DNA from: Umezawaea sp049997955
GTDB lineage: Bacteria; Actinomycetota; Actinomycetes; Mycobacteriales; Pseudonocardiaceae
Assembly (NCBI GenBank): GCA_049997955.1
Contig: JAEBDY010000002.1
Coordinates: forward strand, 186,001-250,000
DNA: 64,000 bases
Direction of reading: 5' to 3'
The notes beneath the pieces were generated by a model. The model did not search any database and was not told the origin of the DNA. It saw only the letters and a program-made list of their open reading frames with translations. Shown piece after piece: positions 16,961 through 24,811 of this stretch (position 1 is the stretch's first letter; each line of letters opens with the position of its first letter). Made by a program: the position numbers and the translations under genes.

Positions 16961-17559
16961 GCGCCCGCCACGGCGCGGCGGCCGCGGGCGCGGAGGCGCA
17001 CGGCGCGGATGACGTAGTCGACGCCCGTCACGACGGTGAGGACCACGGCGGTGCCCATGAACACGACGGCCACCGGGGCGAGCCACGACGGCAGCGGCAG
17101 CAGGTAGAGGCCGATGGCGAGCACCTGGACGAGCGTCTTCGCCTTGCCGCCCCGGCTGGCCGGGATCACACCGTGCCGGATGACCCAGAAGCGCAGCAGC
17201 GTGACGCCGACCTCGCGGACCGCGATGACCACGGTCACCCACCACGGCAGCTCGCCGAGCAGGCTCAACCCGATCAGCGCGGCACCCGTGAGGGCCTTGT
17301 CCGCGATCGGGTCCGCGATCTTGCCGAAGTCCGTGATGAGCCCGAGCCTGCGGGCCAGGTTGCCGTCCACGTGGTCGGTGAACGACGCGATGGCGAACAC
17401 CGCGAACGCGGCGAGCCGCCACCCGGTCTCCTGGCCGTCCGCGGTGAACAGGGCTGCCAGGAACACCGGCACCAGCACCAGGCGCGACATCGTGAGGATG
17501 TTCGCGATGTTCAGCAGCGGCACGGGTGTCGCCGCGGGCTCCCCGCCCACGTCGGTCAT
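16957..17559 (-). CDS. pgsA: CDP-diacylglycerol-glycerol-3-phosphate phosphatidyltransferase
   Basis: Membrane enzyme of phosphatidylglycerol synthesis, 200 residues with about five helices. The CDP-alcohol phosphotransferase signature DGxxAR(8x)GxxxDxxxD is complete: VDGNLARRLGLITDFGKIAD followed by PIAD. NIANILTMSRLVLVPVF is the usual N-terminal helix. The ATG at 17559 overlaps the rimO stop (ATGA). Because the downstream stress genes act on membrane phospholipid, its position between rimO and clgR may be functional; the order is conserved in actinobacteria. Confidence 0.93.
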   Translation of the reverse strand: MTDVGGEPAATPVPLLNIANILTMSRLVLVPVFLAALFTADGQETGWRLAAFAVFAIASFTDHVDGNLARRLGLITDFGKIADPIADKALTGAALIGLSLLGELPWWVTVVIAVREVGVTLLRFWVIRHGVIPASRGGKAKTLVQVLAIGLYLLPLPSWLAPVAVVFMGTAVVLTVVTGVDYVIRAVRLRARGRRAVAGA

Positions 17560-19004
17560 CGGGGACCGCCTCTGGGGAGGACCTCGATCGGGGTGCAGAC
17601 CAGGTCGACGCCTTCGGACGAGTCGACGACGCAGCGCACCAGGTCCCCGACCTTGAGCCCCTCGGCCTCCATGACCACGCACTCGCCGTCGACCTCGGGC
17701 GCCTGGTGGGCGGCACGGCCGACGCAGTCGGACTCGTCGTCCTCCTCGTGCTCGACCAGGACGACCACCTCCTGCCCGACCCGGTCCTCGGCGCGCTGGG
17801 AGGTGAGTTCCTCGACCAGCGCGGTGAGACGGGTCACGCGGGCGGTGATGGTGTCGGCGTCGAGCTTGTCCGGCAGGTCCTCGGCCTCCGTGCCGTCCTC
17901 GTCGGAGTAGCCGAAGACGCCGACGGCGTCGAGCATGCCCTCGGTGAGGAAGCGCTCCAGCTCGGCCACGTCCTCCTCGGTCTCACCGGGGAAACCGACG
18001 ATCACGTTGCTGCGGATGCCCGCCTCGGGCGCCAGCTCGCGGATCTGCTTGATCAACCCGAGGAACGAGTCCGTGGAGCCGAAGCGGCGCATGCGGCGGA
18101 GCACCGACTCGCTGGAGTGCTGGAACGACATGTCGAAGTACTGGGCGACGCCGGGGGTGGTCGCGATGGCCTTGACCAGGCCGGGCTTCGTCTCGGCGGG
18201 CTGGAGGTAGGACACGCGGACCCGGTCGACGCCCTCGATCTCGGCGAGCCGGGGCAGGAGGAGATCGAGCGCGTTGCCGCCGCCCAGCTCACGCGGCAGG
18301 TCCTTGCCGTAGGACGTCGAGTTCTCGCTCACCAGGAACAGCTCGCGCACGCCCTGCTCGGCCAGCCAGCGGGCCTCCGCGACGACCTCGTCGGGGTGGC
18401 GCGACACGAACGAGCCGCGGAACGACGGGATCGCGCAGAACGAGCAGCGGCGGTCGCAGCCGGACGCGATCTTCAACGGCGCCACCGGAGCGGTGTCCAG
18501 GCGCTTGCGCATGACCTTGGTGGGGCCCCAGCCGTGGCCGGGCACCTGCACGTCGTCCTTGGCGACCGCGGCGGGCCGCTGCACCGGCGTGAGGGGCAGC
18601 AGCGTGCGGCGGTCGACCGGCTTGTGCGACTCGATCGAGCGACCCGCGGCCACGTCGTCCAGGCGGGCGGCCAGGTCGGCGTAGTGGTCGAAGCCGAGCA
18701 CCGCGTCGGCCTCGGGCAGGCTGGACGCCAGCTCCGCGCCGTACCGCTCGGCCATGCAGCCGACCGCGACGACCTTCGCGCCGCTGTCCGACGCCGCCAG
18801 CAGCGTGTCGATGGAGTCCTTCTTCGCGGACTCGACGAAACCGCAGGTGTTGACCACCACGACGTCCGCGCCGCCGTCGTCGGTGTCGACCAGCTCCCAC
18901 CCGCCGCTCGTCAGCCGACCGGCGAGTTCTTCCGAGTCGACCTCGTTGCGGGCGCACCCGAGAGTGAGCATGGCGACGCGCTTGGACGTGGTGGGAGTGG
19001 ACAC
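17556..19004 (-). CDS. rimO: Ribosomal protein S12 methylthiotransferase
   Basis: Radical-SAM enzyme that adds a methylthio group to an aspartate of S12; 482 residues. The auxiliary [4Fe-4S] cluster uses C17, C54 and C83; the radical-SAM cluster is C183-x3-C187-x2-C190 (CDRRCSFCAIPSFRG). A TRAM domain occupies the C-terminal ~65 residues. The GTG at 19004 is chosen because MLTLGCARNEVDSEEL must lie near the N-terminus and TACCCT sits six bases before it. It heads the rimO-pgsA-cinA string and diverges from argA. Confidence 0.94.
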   Translation of the reverse strand: MSTPTTSKRVAMLTLGCARNEVDSEELAGRLTSGGWELVDTDDGGADVVVVNTCGFVESAKKDSIDTLLAASDSGAKVVAVGCMAERYGAELASSLPEADAVLGFDHYADLAARLDDVAAGRSIESHKPVDRRTLLPLTPVQRPAAVAKDDVQVPGHGWGPTKVMRKRLDTAPVAPLKIASGCDRRCSFCAIPSFRGSFVSRHPDEVVAEARWLAEQGVRELFLVSENSTSYGKDLPRELGGGNALDLLLPRLAEIEGVDRVRVSYLQPAETKPGLVKAIATTPGVAQYFDMSFQHSSESVLRRMRRFGSTDSFLGLIKQIRELAPEAGIRSNVIVGFPGETEEDVAELERFLTEGMLDAVGVFGYSDEDGTEAEDLPDKLDADTITARVTRLTALVEELTSQRAEDRVGQEVVVLVEHEEDDESDCVGRAAHQAPEVDGECVVMEAEGLKVGDLVRCVVDSSEGVDLVCTPIEVLPRGGPR

Positions 19005-19016
19005 GCGCCCAGGGTA
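19005..19016 (-). promoter_or_regulatory. rimO: Putative leaderless promoter of rimO
   Basis: TACCCT (minus strand, 19016-19011) ends six bases before the GTG start, and no ribosome-binding site lies between. Confidence 0.45.
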
Positions 19017-19097
19017 ACCGGCCGAGGTGCGTTGACTGGAATTCACTCCCGTACCACCGGTGGGACACGTGACGTCGGCGGAGTTCCGGCACGGCAC

Positions 19098-19111
19098 TAA
19101 ATTCAGCGGTC
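19098..19111 (+). promoter_or_regulatory. argA: Putative leaderless promoter of argA
   Basis: TAAATT at 19098-19103 is followed by eight bases and then the GTG start at 19112. No Shine-Dalgarno sequence is visible. Confidence 0.4.
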
Positions 19112-19612
19112 GTGAGCAGTGGCGTAGTCGTGCGAAGGGCCCGCACCAGCGATGTGCGGGCGATGAAGGCGCTGGTCGACCAGTACGTAGGCAAGGTGCT
19201 GCTGGCGAAACCCCTGGTCACCCTGTACGAGAACGTCCAGGAGTTCTGGGTCGCCGAGGTCGACGGCGTGGTGCGGGGCTGCGGCGCGCTGCACGTGCTG
19301 TGGGAGGACCTGGCCGAGATCCGGACGGTCGCGGTCGACCCGCTGGCGCTGGGCCGGGGGCTGGGTCACCGGATCGTGGCCCAGCTGGTGGCCGTGGCGC
19401 GGGAGCTGGAGCTGTCGCGGATCTTCGTGCTGACGTTCGAGACGGAGTTCTTCGCCCGGCACGGCTTCGTCGAGATCGACGGCACCCCGGTGTCGCCGGA
19501 GGTGTACGAGGAGATCCGGCGCTCGGTGGACGAGGGCGTCGCCGAGTTCCTCGACCTCTCCTACGTGAAACCCAACACCCTGGGCAACTCCCGGATGCTG
19601 CTGCACCTCTAA
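19112..19612 (+). CDS. argA: Amino-acid N-acetyltransferase (N-acetylglutamate synthase)
   Basis: A 166-residue GNAT protein. The acetyl-CoA loop is VDPLALGRGLGHRIV (Q/RxxGxG type) near residue 80, the N-terminal strand VVVRRARTSDVRAMKALVDQ is typical, and the C-terminal block EFLDLSYVKPNTLGNSRM is diagnostic for the short actinobacterial N-acetylglutamate synthase (Mycobacterium Rv2747 type), which starts arginine synthesis. Position between rimO and ftsK matches the mycobacterial locus. GTG start at 19112. Confidence 0.88.
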   Translation: MSSGVVVRRARTSDVRAMKALVDQYVGKVLLAKPLVTLYENVQEFWVAEVDGVVRGCGALHVLWEDLAEIRTVAVDPLALGRGLGHRIVAQLVAVARELELSRIFVLTFETEFFARHGFVEIDGTPVSPEVYEEIRRSVDEGVAEFLDLSYVKPNTLGNSRMLLHL

Positions 19613-19638
19613 CCGTTCGAGCGTTCACTAGAAGAGTC

Positions 19639-19675
19639 TTGACTGTGCGAGTGCCGCACGGTCAGGATGGCGGGC
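19639..19675 (+). promoter_or_regulatory. Promoter of the MerR-family gene (-35/-10, leaderless)
   Basis: TTGACT (19639-19644), an 18-base spacer and CAGGAT (19663-19668), then seven bases to the GTG at 19676. This geometry rules against the ATG at 19667, which would lie inside the -10 box. Confidence 0.6.
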
Positions 19676-20545
19676 GTGGCCTCCCCCAGCGGCGAGCACC
19701 TGACCGTCGACGAACTCGCGGCGCGCTCCGGACTGCCGAGCAGCACGATCCGGATGTACCAGACCAAGGGCGTCCTGCACCCGCCGCGCAGGCAGGGGCG
19801 GATCGCGCACTACGACCTGTCGCACCTGGAGCGCCTCACCCTCGTGCAGCGCCTGCAGTCCAGGGGCTTCTCGCTGCCCGCCATCGCGGAGCTGGTGGTG
19901 GCGCGGGAGAAGGGCGCCAGCGTCGCCGCCGTCCTGGGCGTCGGCGACGCCGAGGGCCCCGACGACTGGGTCCGCGTCCGCGTCCGCGACATCAGCAGGC
20001 TCGTCCCGACCGGCAGCCTCCGACCGCGGCTGCTGCGCCGCGCCGTGCAGCTCGGCCTGGTCCGCTGGCGGCACGGCTGGCCGCACTGCCGCCGCTGGGC
20101 CCTGGACGCGGGCAACCGGCTGACCGGGCTCGGCCTGCCGAGCGACGACGTGCTGGACAAGTTCACCGTGCTGCGCGAGGAGACGGACAAGATCGCCGCC
20201 GAGTTCGTCGAGATCTTCGAACGCAGGCTCTGGCCCCACCTGGCCGCCACGACCGGCGAGGAGGACCAGCTCGACCGCGTCCGCGCCCTGCTCGTGGAAC
20301 TGACCTACACGGCCGAGACGGTCGTCATCGGCACGCTGCGGGAGTCCATCCGCGAGTCGGCCGAGGAGTTCGCCCGCCGCCACGGCCTGCTGCCCAGCGA
20401 GGACTTCCAGCCCGCGTGGGTCGACGAAGCCGTGCCGATCGCCGAACGCCTGGTCGACCCCGAGCTGGACACCGAGGTCCCCGACGAACCCGCGATCCAC
20501 CGCTTCCTCGACCGCGGCGACGACCAGGACGAGGGCCCGCTGTGA
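19676..20545 (+). CDS. MerR-family transcriptional regulator
   Basis: A 289-residue regulator. The N-terminal winged helix (LTVDELAARSGLPSSTIRMY, HPPRRQGRIAHYDLSHLERL, LQSRGFSLPAIAELV) is MerR-type. The ~200-residue C-terminal part lacks cysteine ligands or a known effector domain; it is helical with acidic tail (HRFLDRGDDQDEGPL). It is probably an actinobacterial one-component regulator of unknown signal. Followed by a nested hairpin terminator and then the phospholipase gene, its likeliest neighbour target. Confidence 0.85.
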   Translation: MASPSGEHLTVDELAARSGLPSSTIRMYQTKGVLHPPRRQGRIAHYDLSHLERLTLVQRLQSRGFSLPAIAELVVAREKGASVAAVLGVGDAEGPDDWVRVRVRDISRLVPTGSLRPRLLRRAVQLGLVRWRHGWPHCRRWALDAGNRLTGLGLPSDDVLDKFTVLREETDKIAAEFVEIFERRLWPHLAATTGEEDQLDRVRALLVELTYTAETVVIGTLRESIRESAEEFARRHGLLPSEDFQPAWVDEAVPIAERLVDPELDTEVPDEPAIHRFLDRGDDQDEGPL

Positions 20546-20559
20546 CCACACCGGGGCAG

Positions 20560-20628
20560 GCCCGGCACGGGCGCCGAAGCGGTCGAGCCGGTCTGAGGGG
20601 TCCGGCTCGCGCGCTCCCCGTGCCGGGC
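20560..20628 (+). terminator. Nested hairpin downstream of the MerR gene
   Basis: Outer arms GCCCGGCACGGG (20560-20571) and CCCGTGCCGGGC (20617-20628) pair perfectly over 12 bp. They enclose an inner 7-bp hairpin GAGCCGG/CCGGCTC (20585-20608). It starts 14 bases after the MerR-gene stop codon, with no T-tract. Confidence 0.6.
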
Positions 20629-20825
20629 GGGCGGTCGCCGGATCCCCGTTCCGCACGTCGTCGCGTCGCGTGCGGTCCACGTCCGGGTGGGTGACCCCCA
20701 CCCGCTCCGGTGAACGGGATGGAGGTTCACCCGCTCTTCCGGGGCATTCCTCCGTATAGGGGTGACATAGGTTCCGCAGGTAGATGTATGAACCACATCA
20801 CACCTATGCACGAGGGGGCACCACC

Positions 20826-21335
20826 TTGCTCGCGAAAACCCTGCGCCGCGCGTCCCACACCACCATCGCCGCGGTCATCGCCGTGTTCGCGCTGGTGCTG
20901 GGCACCGGTACCGCCGCGGCGGCCATCAACGCCCCGGCCGTGACGGACAACTACCTGTTCAGCAAGACCCTGGCGCAGTTCAGCTCGCTCAAGGCGCAGC
21001 GGCCGAACGCCGACCAGCTCGACTGGTCGGACGACGGCTGCTCCTGGTCGCCGGACAACCCCTTCGGCTTCAAGTTCCTGCCCGCCTGCCACCGGCACGA
21101 CTTCGGCTACCGCAACTACAAGAAGCAGGGCCGGTTCAACGAGACGAGCCGACTGCGGATCGACAACAACTTCAAGTCCGACATGTACTTCCAGTGCGCG
21201 GGCAACTGGGCGTGCAACCGCACGGCCGACACGTACTACGCGGCGGTCCGCCAGTTCGGTGCGAGTTCCGTGAGCACCGCCGACGCGCTCGCGAAGTACG
21301 ACGTGCAGGCGAAGACCGCGGCTTACGCGAAGTAG
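20826..21335 (+). CDS. Secreted phospholipase A2
   Basis: A 169-residue exported enzyme of the prokaryotic phospholipase A2 family, hydrolysing the sn-2 ester of phospholipids. A signal peptide (KTLRRASHTTIAAVIAVFAL, cleavage near TAAAA) precedes the mature domain. The active-site motif CxxHDxxY is CHRHDFGY, with the conserved DWSDDGCSWSPD segment before it and four cysteines for two disulfides. The TTG at 20826 is chosen because GAGGGGG lies eight bases upstream and the upstream ATG adds a non-signal-like stretch. It is monocistronic and convergent to ftsK. Confidence 0.9.
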   Translation: MLAKTLRRASHTTIAAVIAVFALVLGTGTAAAAINAPAVTDNYLFSKTLAQFSSLKAQRPNADQLDWSDDGCSWSPDNPFGFKFLPACHRHDFGYRNYKKQGRFNETSRLRIDNNFKSDMYFQCAGNWACNRTADTYYAAVRQFGASSVSTADALAKYDVQAKTAAYAK

Positions 21336-21345
21336 TCCCGGATGT

Positions 21346-21373
21346 CGGGGCGGGCCTTTCCGGGCCCGCCCCG
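21346..21373. terminator. Bidirectional hairpin between phospholipase and ftsK genes
   Basis: CGGGGCGGGCC (21346-21356) and GGCCCGCCCCG (21363-21373) form a perfect 11-bp stem with a six-base loop between two convergent stops. Confidence 0.7.
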
Positions 21374-21379
21374 CACCGG

Positions 21380-23797
21380 TCAGTCGTCGGATTCCGGGCC
21401 GCCGCCACCGCGCATCAGGTACAGCACGGAGTCCAGCTCGTCCGGCTTGATGAGCACCTCGCGGGCCTTCGAGCCCTCCGACGGGCCGACCACGCCGCGC
21501 GTCTCCAGCAGGTCCATCAGCCTGCCCGCCTTCGCGAAGCCGACGCGCAGCTTGCGCTGGAGCATCGACGTCGAGCCGAACTGCGACGTGACGATCAGCT
21601 CGGTCGCCTGGATCAGCACGTCGAGGTCGTCGCCGATGTCGGCGTCGATCTCCTTCTTCTCCCCGGCCTTCGCCGCCGTGACGCCGTCGGTGTACTCCGG
21701 CTGCGCCTGGTTCTTGACGAAGTCGACGATCTCCGAGATCTCCTCGTCGCCGACGAACGCGCCCTGCACGCGCACCGACTTCGAGGCGCCCATCGGCAGG
21801 TACAGCGCGTCGCCCATGCCGATCAGCTTCTCCGCGCCCGGCTGGTCGAGGATGACCCGCGAGTCGGTCAGCGAGGACGTGGCGAACGCCAGCCGCGACG
21901 GCACGTTGGTCTTGATCAGGCCGGTGACGACGTCCACGGACGGCCTCTGCGTGGCCAGCACCAGGTGGATCCCGGCGGCGCGGGCCTTCTGGGTGATGCG
22001 GACGATCGCGTCCTCGACGTCGCGCGGCGCGGTCATCATCAGGTCGGCCAGCTCGTCGACGATCGCCATGATGTACGGGTACGGCCGGTAGACGCGCTCG
22101 CTGCCGGGCGGCGCGGTGATCTCGCCGGACTTCACCTTCCGGTTGAAGTCGTCGATGTGCCGCACCCGGTTGACCTGCATGTCCTGGTAGCGCTGCTCCA
22201 TCTCCTCCACCAGCCACGACAGCGCGGCGGCCGCCTTCTTCGGCTGGGTGATGATGGGCGTGATCAGGTGCGGGATGCCCTCGTACGGCGTCAGCTCGAC
22301 CATCTTCGGGTCGATCAGGATCATCCGGACCTCGTCCGGCGTGGCCCGCGCCAGCAGCGACACCAGCATCGAGTTCACGAAGCTGGACTTGCCGGAACCG
22401 GTGGAACCGGCCACCAGGAGGTGCGGCATCTTCGTGAGGTTCGCCGTGACGAAGTTGCCCTCGATGTCCTTGCCCAGCCCGATGAGCATCGGGTGGTTGT
22501 CCTTGATCGTGGTCGGTGCGCGCAGCACGTCGCCCAGCCGCACCATCTCGCGGTCGCTGTTGGGCACCTCGATGCCGACGGCGGACTTGCCGGGGATCGG
22601 CGCGAGCAGGCGCACGTTGTCCGTGGCGACGGCGTACGCGATGTTCTTGGTCAGCGCGGTGATCTTCTCGACCTTCACGCCCGGCCCGAGCTCCACCTCG
22701 TAGCGGGTGACGGTCGGGCCGCGGGTGAAGCCGGTGACCTGCGCGTCGATCGAGAACTGGTCGAGGACGCCGGAGATGGCCTCGATCATCAGGTCGTTCG
22801 CCTTGCTGCGGGTCTTCGGCGCGTCGCCGTCCTTGAGGACGGTCGGCGGCGGCAGCTTGTAGTCGCCCTCGACCGCGCGGGAGACGAGCGGTTCCTTGCT
22901 CGGCTTCTCGACGGTGGCCGCAGCGACCGCGGGCACCTTCTCCTTCGGCTGACGGCGCGGCGGCGGGACCGGGGTCTCGTCCTCGTCGTCCAGAGGCAGT
23001 TCGGGCTGGGCGGTGTCCTTGGCCACGGCCTGGCGGCGGCTGCGCGACGGCCTGCGCAGCTTGACGGTCTTGCCCTCCTCCGGGAGGGCGTCGAGGTCCT
23101 CGTCGCCGTCGAAGCGCTCGACCGCGCCGGGCTTGACCGCGTCCAGCAGCTGGTTCACGGACTTGCCGGAGATCAGCTGCGCGCCGAAGAGGCCGACCAG
23201 GATCAGCAACGGGGCCGCGACCCACTCCGTCAGGCCCTGCGCGAGGAACCCGCCGGAGAGGTAGCCCAGCGCGCCGCCCGCGGTGCGCCGCGCGACCGTG
23301 TCGGCGGGCAACCCGCCCAGCACGTGCAGCAGGCCGAGCACGGCCACGCCGATGAGCAGGCCGCCGACCACCAGCCGAGGCCGGGTGTCCGGCTTCGGCT
23401 CGGTGCGGACCAGGACCACGCCGACCACCAGCAGCACGATCGGCAGCACGATGGCCCCGTTGCCGACCGAGCTGCGCACGGCGACGTCGACCCACGCCCC
23501 CACGGGGCCGCCCGCCCGCCACCAGACACCCGCGGCGGTGATCAGGGCCAGGGCGATGAACAGCACCCCGAGCCCGTCACGCCGCAGGGCCGGGTCGAGT
23601 CGGACGCCGCCGATGGCGCGGCCAAGACCGCCGACGCCGCGGGCCACCAGCCCAGGGCCCTTGCGGGCGGGCGCCTTGCGGGCGGGCGCCTTCCGCGCCG
23701 AGGACTTGGCGCGCGTCCCGGATGTGCCCGACCGGGGCTTCGACCCGGTCTTGCCGCGTGTCGTGCCCTTGCCAGAGGTCCCCGTTCGGCCCGCCAT
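21380..23797 (-). CDS. ftsK: FtsK/SpoIIIE DNA translocase
   Basis: Septal DNA pump that clears chromosomes during division or sporulation; 805 residues. A Lys/Arg-rich leader contains KAPAR repeats (residues 35-47). Four membrane helices lie between about 72 and 208, followed by a charged linker. The motor has Walker A GSTGSGKS (464-471), Walker B IMAIVDELADLMM and the sensor QRPSVDVVTG. The C-terminal gamma winged helix (STSMLQRKLRVGFAKAGRLM) reads KOPS-type sequences. Shorter than mycobacterial FtsK (about 880). Confidence 0.95.
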   Translation of the reverse strand: MAGRTGTSGKGTTRGKTGSKPRSGTSGTRAKSSARKAPARKAPARKGPGLVARGVGGLGRAIGGVRLDPALRRDGLGVLFIALALITAAGVWWRAGGPVGAWVDVAVRSSVGNGAIVLPIVLLVVGVVLVRTEPKPDTRPRLVVGGLLIGVAVLGLLHVLGGLPADTVARRTAGGALGYLSGGFLAQGLTEWVAAPLLILVGLFGAQLISGKSVNQLLDAVKPGAVERFDGDEDLDALPEEGKTVKLRRPSRSRRQAVAKDTAQPELPLDDEDETPVPPPRRQPKEKVPAVAAATVEKPSKEPLVSRAVEGDYKLPPPTVLKDGDAPKTRSKANDLMIEAISGVLDQFSIDAQVTGFTRGPTVTRYEVELGPGVKVEKITALTKNIAYAVATDNVRLLAPIPGKSAVGIEVPNSDREMVRLGDVLRAPTTIKDNHPMLIGLGKDIEGNFVTANLTKMPHLLVAGSTGSGKSSFVNSMLVSLLARATPDEVRMILIDPKMVELTPYEGIPHLITPIITQPKKAAAALSWLVEEMEQRYQDMQVNRVRHIDDFNRKVKSGEITAPPGSERVYRPYPYIMAIVDELADLMMTAPRDVEDAIVRITQKARAAGIHLVLATQRPSVDVVTGLIKTNVPSRLAFATSSLTDSRVILDQPGAEKLIGMGDALYLPMGASKSVRVQGAFVGDEEISEIVDFVKNQAQPEYTDGVTAAKAGEKKEIDADIGDDLDVLIQATELIVTSQFGSTSMLQRKLRVGFAKAGRLMDLLETRGVVGPSEGSKAREVLIKPDELDSVLYLMRGGGGPESDD

Positions 23798-23949
23798 AGC
23801 GTCCTACCGTATTCCTTTTCCTAGTCGCACTGGTCAATCCGGTCACACCGGCACCAGAGGGGTCACCGGTGGCCACTCACCCGATCGGGCATGAGAAGGT
23901 CCAGCGCCATGGTTGCCCGGAACGCCCAGAGCGAACCTCCGACACGCCG

Positions 23950-23962
23950 TAATCTGCCCGCT
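23950..23962 (+). promoter_or_regulatory. Putative leaderless promoter of the acyltransferase gene
   Basis: TAATCT at 23950-23955 sits seven bases before the GTG at 23963 and supports that start over an ATG 54 bases upstream. Confidence 0.45.
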
Positions 23963-24766
23963 GTGTCCACCCCTCTTCTGTGGCGTGCGCTGATCGCGGT
24001 CAACCGAGTCGTCATCGGTGCGACCGGACGGCTCGAAGTCACCGGCGACATCCCGGCGTCCCTGCGCGGCCGCCCGCTGCTGCTCGCCTCCAACCACATC
24101 GGCAACCTCGACCCGCTCGTGCTGGTGGCCGCGTGCCGCCGCATCCGCGTCGCACCCAGGTTCATGCTGGCAGGCGGCCTCCTCGACGCCCCGGTGATGG
24201 GCCCGCTGCTCAGGAGGTCCGGCCACCTGCGGGTCGACCGGGGCTCGACGAACGTCGGCGAGGCCATGCAGCGCAGCGTCGACGCCCTCCGCAAGGGCGG
24301 CGACCCGATCGCCGTCTACCCCGAGGGCCGGATCAGCCTCGACCCCGGCATGTGGCCCGAACGCGCCAAGACCGGTGTGGCGCGCATCGCCCTGACGAGC
24401 GGCGCGGTCGTCGTGCCGGTCAGCCAGTGGGGCGCGCACGAGGCCATGTACTGGGGCAACCTGCACCCGGACGGCTGGCGCGACCTCCTGCCGTACCTGA
24501 CGTCGTGGTGGCGCTCGGTCCGCACCCGCCCCGCGCTGAAGGTCCACTTCGGCTCCCCCGTGGACCTGGCGGACCTGGCGGCCGACCGAGCGGGCGACGC
24601 GAGGCGGGCGCACGAGCGGATCATGCTGGCCATCACCACGGGCCTGGTGCCGCTGCGGGCAGCGGAACTCGACCTGCCGACGTTCCACGACCCCACCCGG
24701 CCGACGACGGGCAGCAGCCCGTGGCGGGCGCAGGCCGTGGACCGCCAGGAGGGGTCGGCTTCCTAG
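23963..24766 (+). CDS. 1-acyl-sn-glycerol-3-phosphate acyltransferase (PlsC family)
   Basis: A 267-residue membrane-associated acyltransferase for phospholipid synthesis. Motif I (NHx4D) is SNHIGNLDPL near residue 50; motif II is GHLRVDRGS, motif III is YPEGRIS, and motif IV is VVVPVSQWG. The start is uncertain: GTG 23963, supported by its -10 box, or ATG 23909. It is preceded divergently by ftsK and ends in a strong bidirectional terminator shared with the RND gene. Confidence 0.85.
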   Translation: MSTPLLWRALIAVNRVVIGATGRLEVTGDIPASLRGRPLLLASNHIGNLDPLVLVAACRRIRVAPRFMLAGGLLDAPVMGPLLRRSGHLRVDRGSTNVGEAMQRSVDALRKGGDPIAVYPEGRISLDPGMWPERAKTGVARIALTSGAVVVPVSQWGAHEAMYWGNLHPDGWRDLLPYLTSWWRSVRTRPALKVHFGSPVDLADLAADRAGDARRAHERIMLAITTGLVPLRAAELDLPTFHDPTRPTTGSSPWRAQAVDRQEGSAS

Positions 24767-24771
24767 ACGAT

Positions 24772-24803
24772 CCGGTCGGCGCGGGACTCCCCGCGCCGAC
24801 CGG
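24772..24803. terminator. Bidirectional terminator between acyltransferase and RND genes
   Basis: A perfect 14-bp stem (CCGGTCGGCGCGGG with its complement) and ACTC loop lies between convergent stop codons at 24766 and 24812. Confidence 0.8.
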
Positions 24804-24811
24804 CTGTTCTG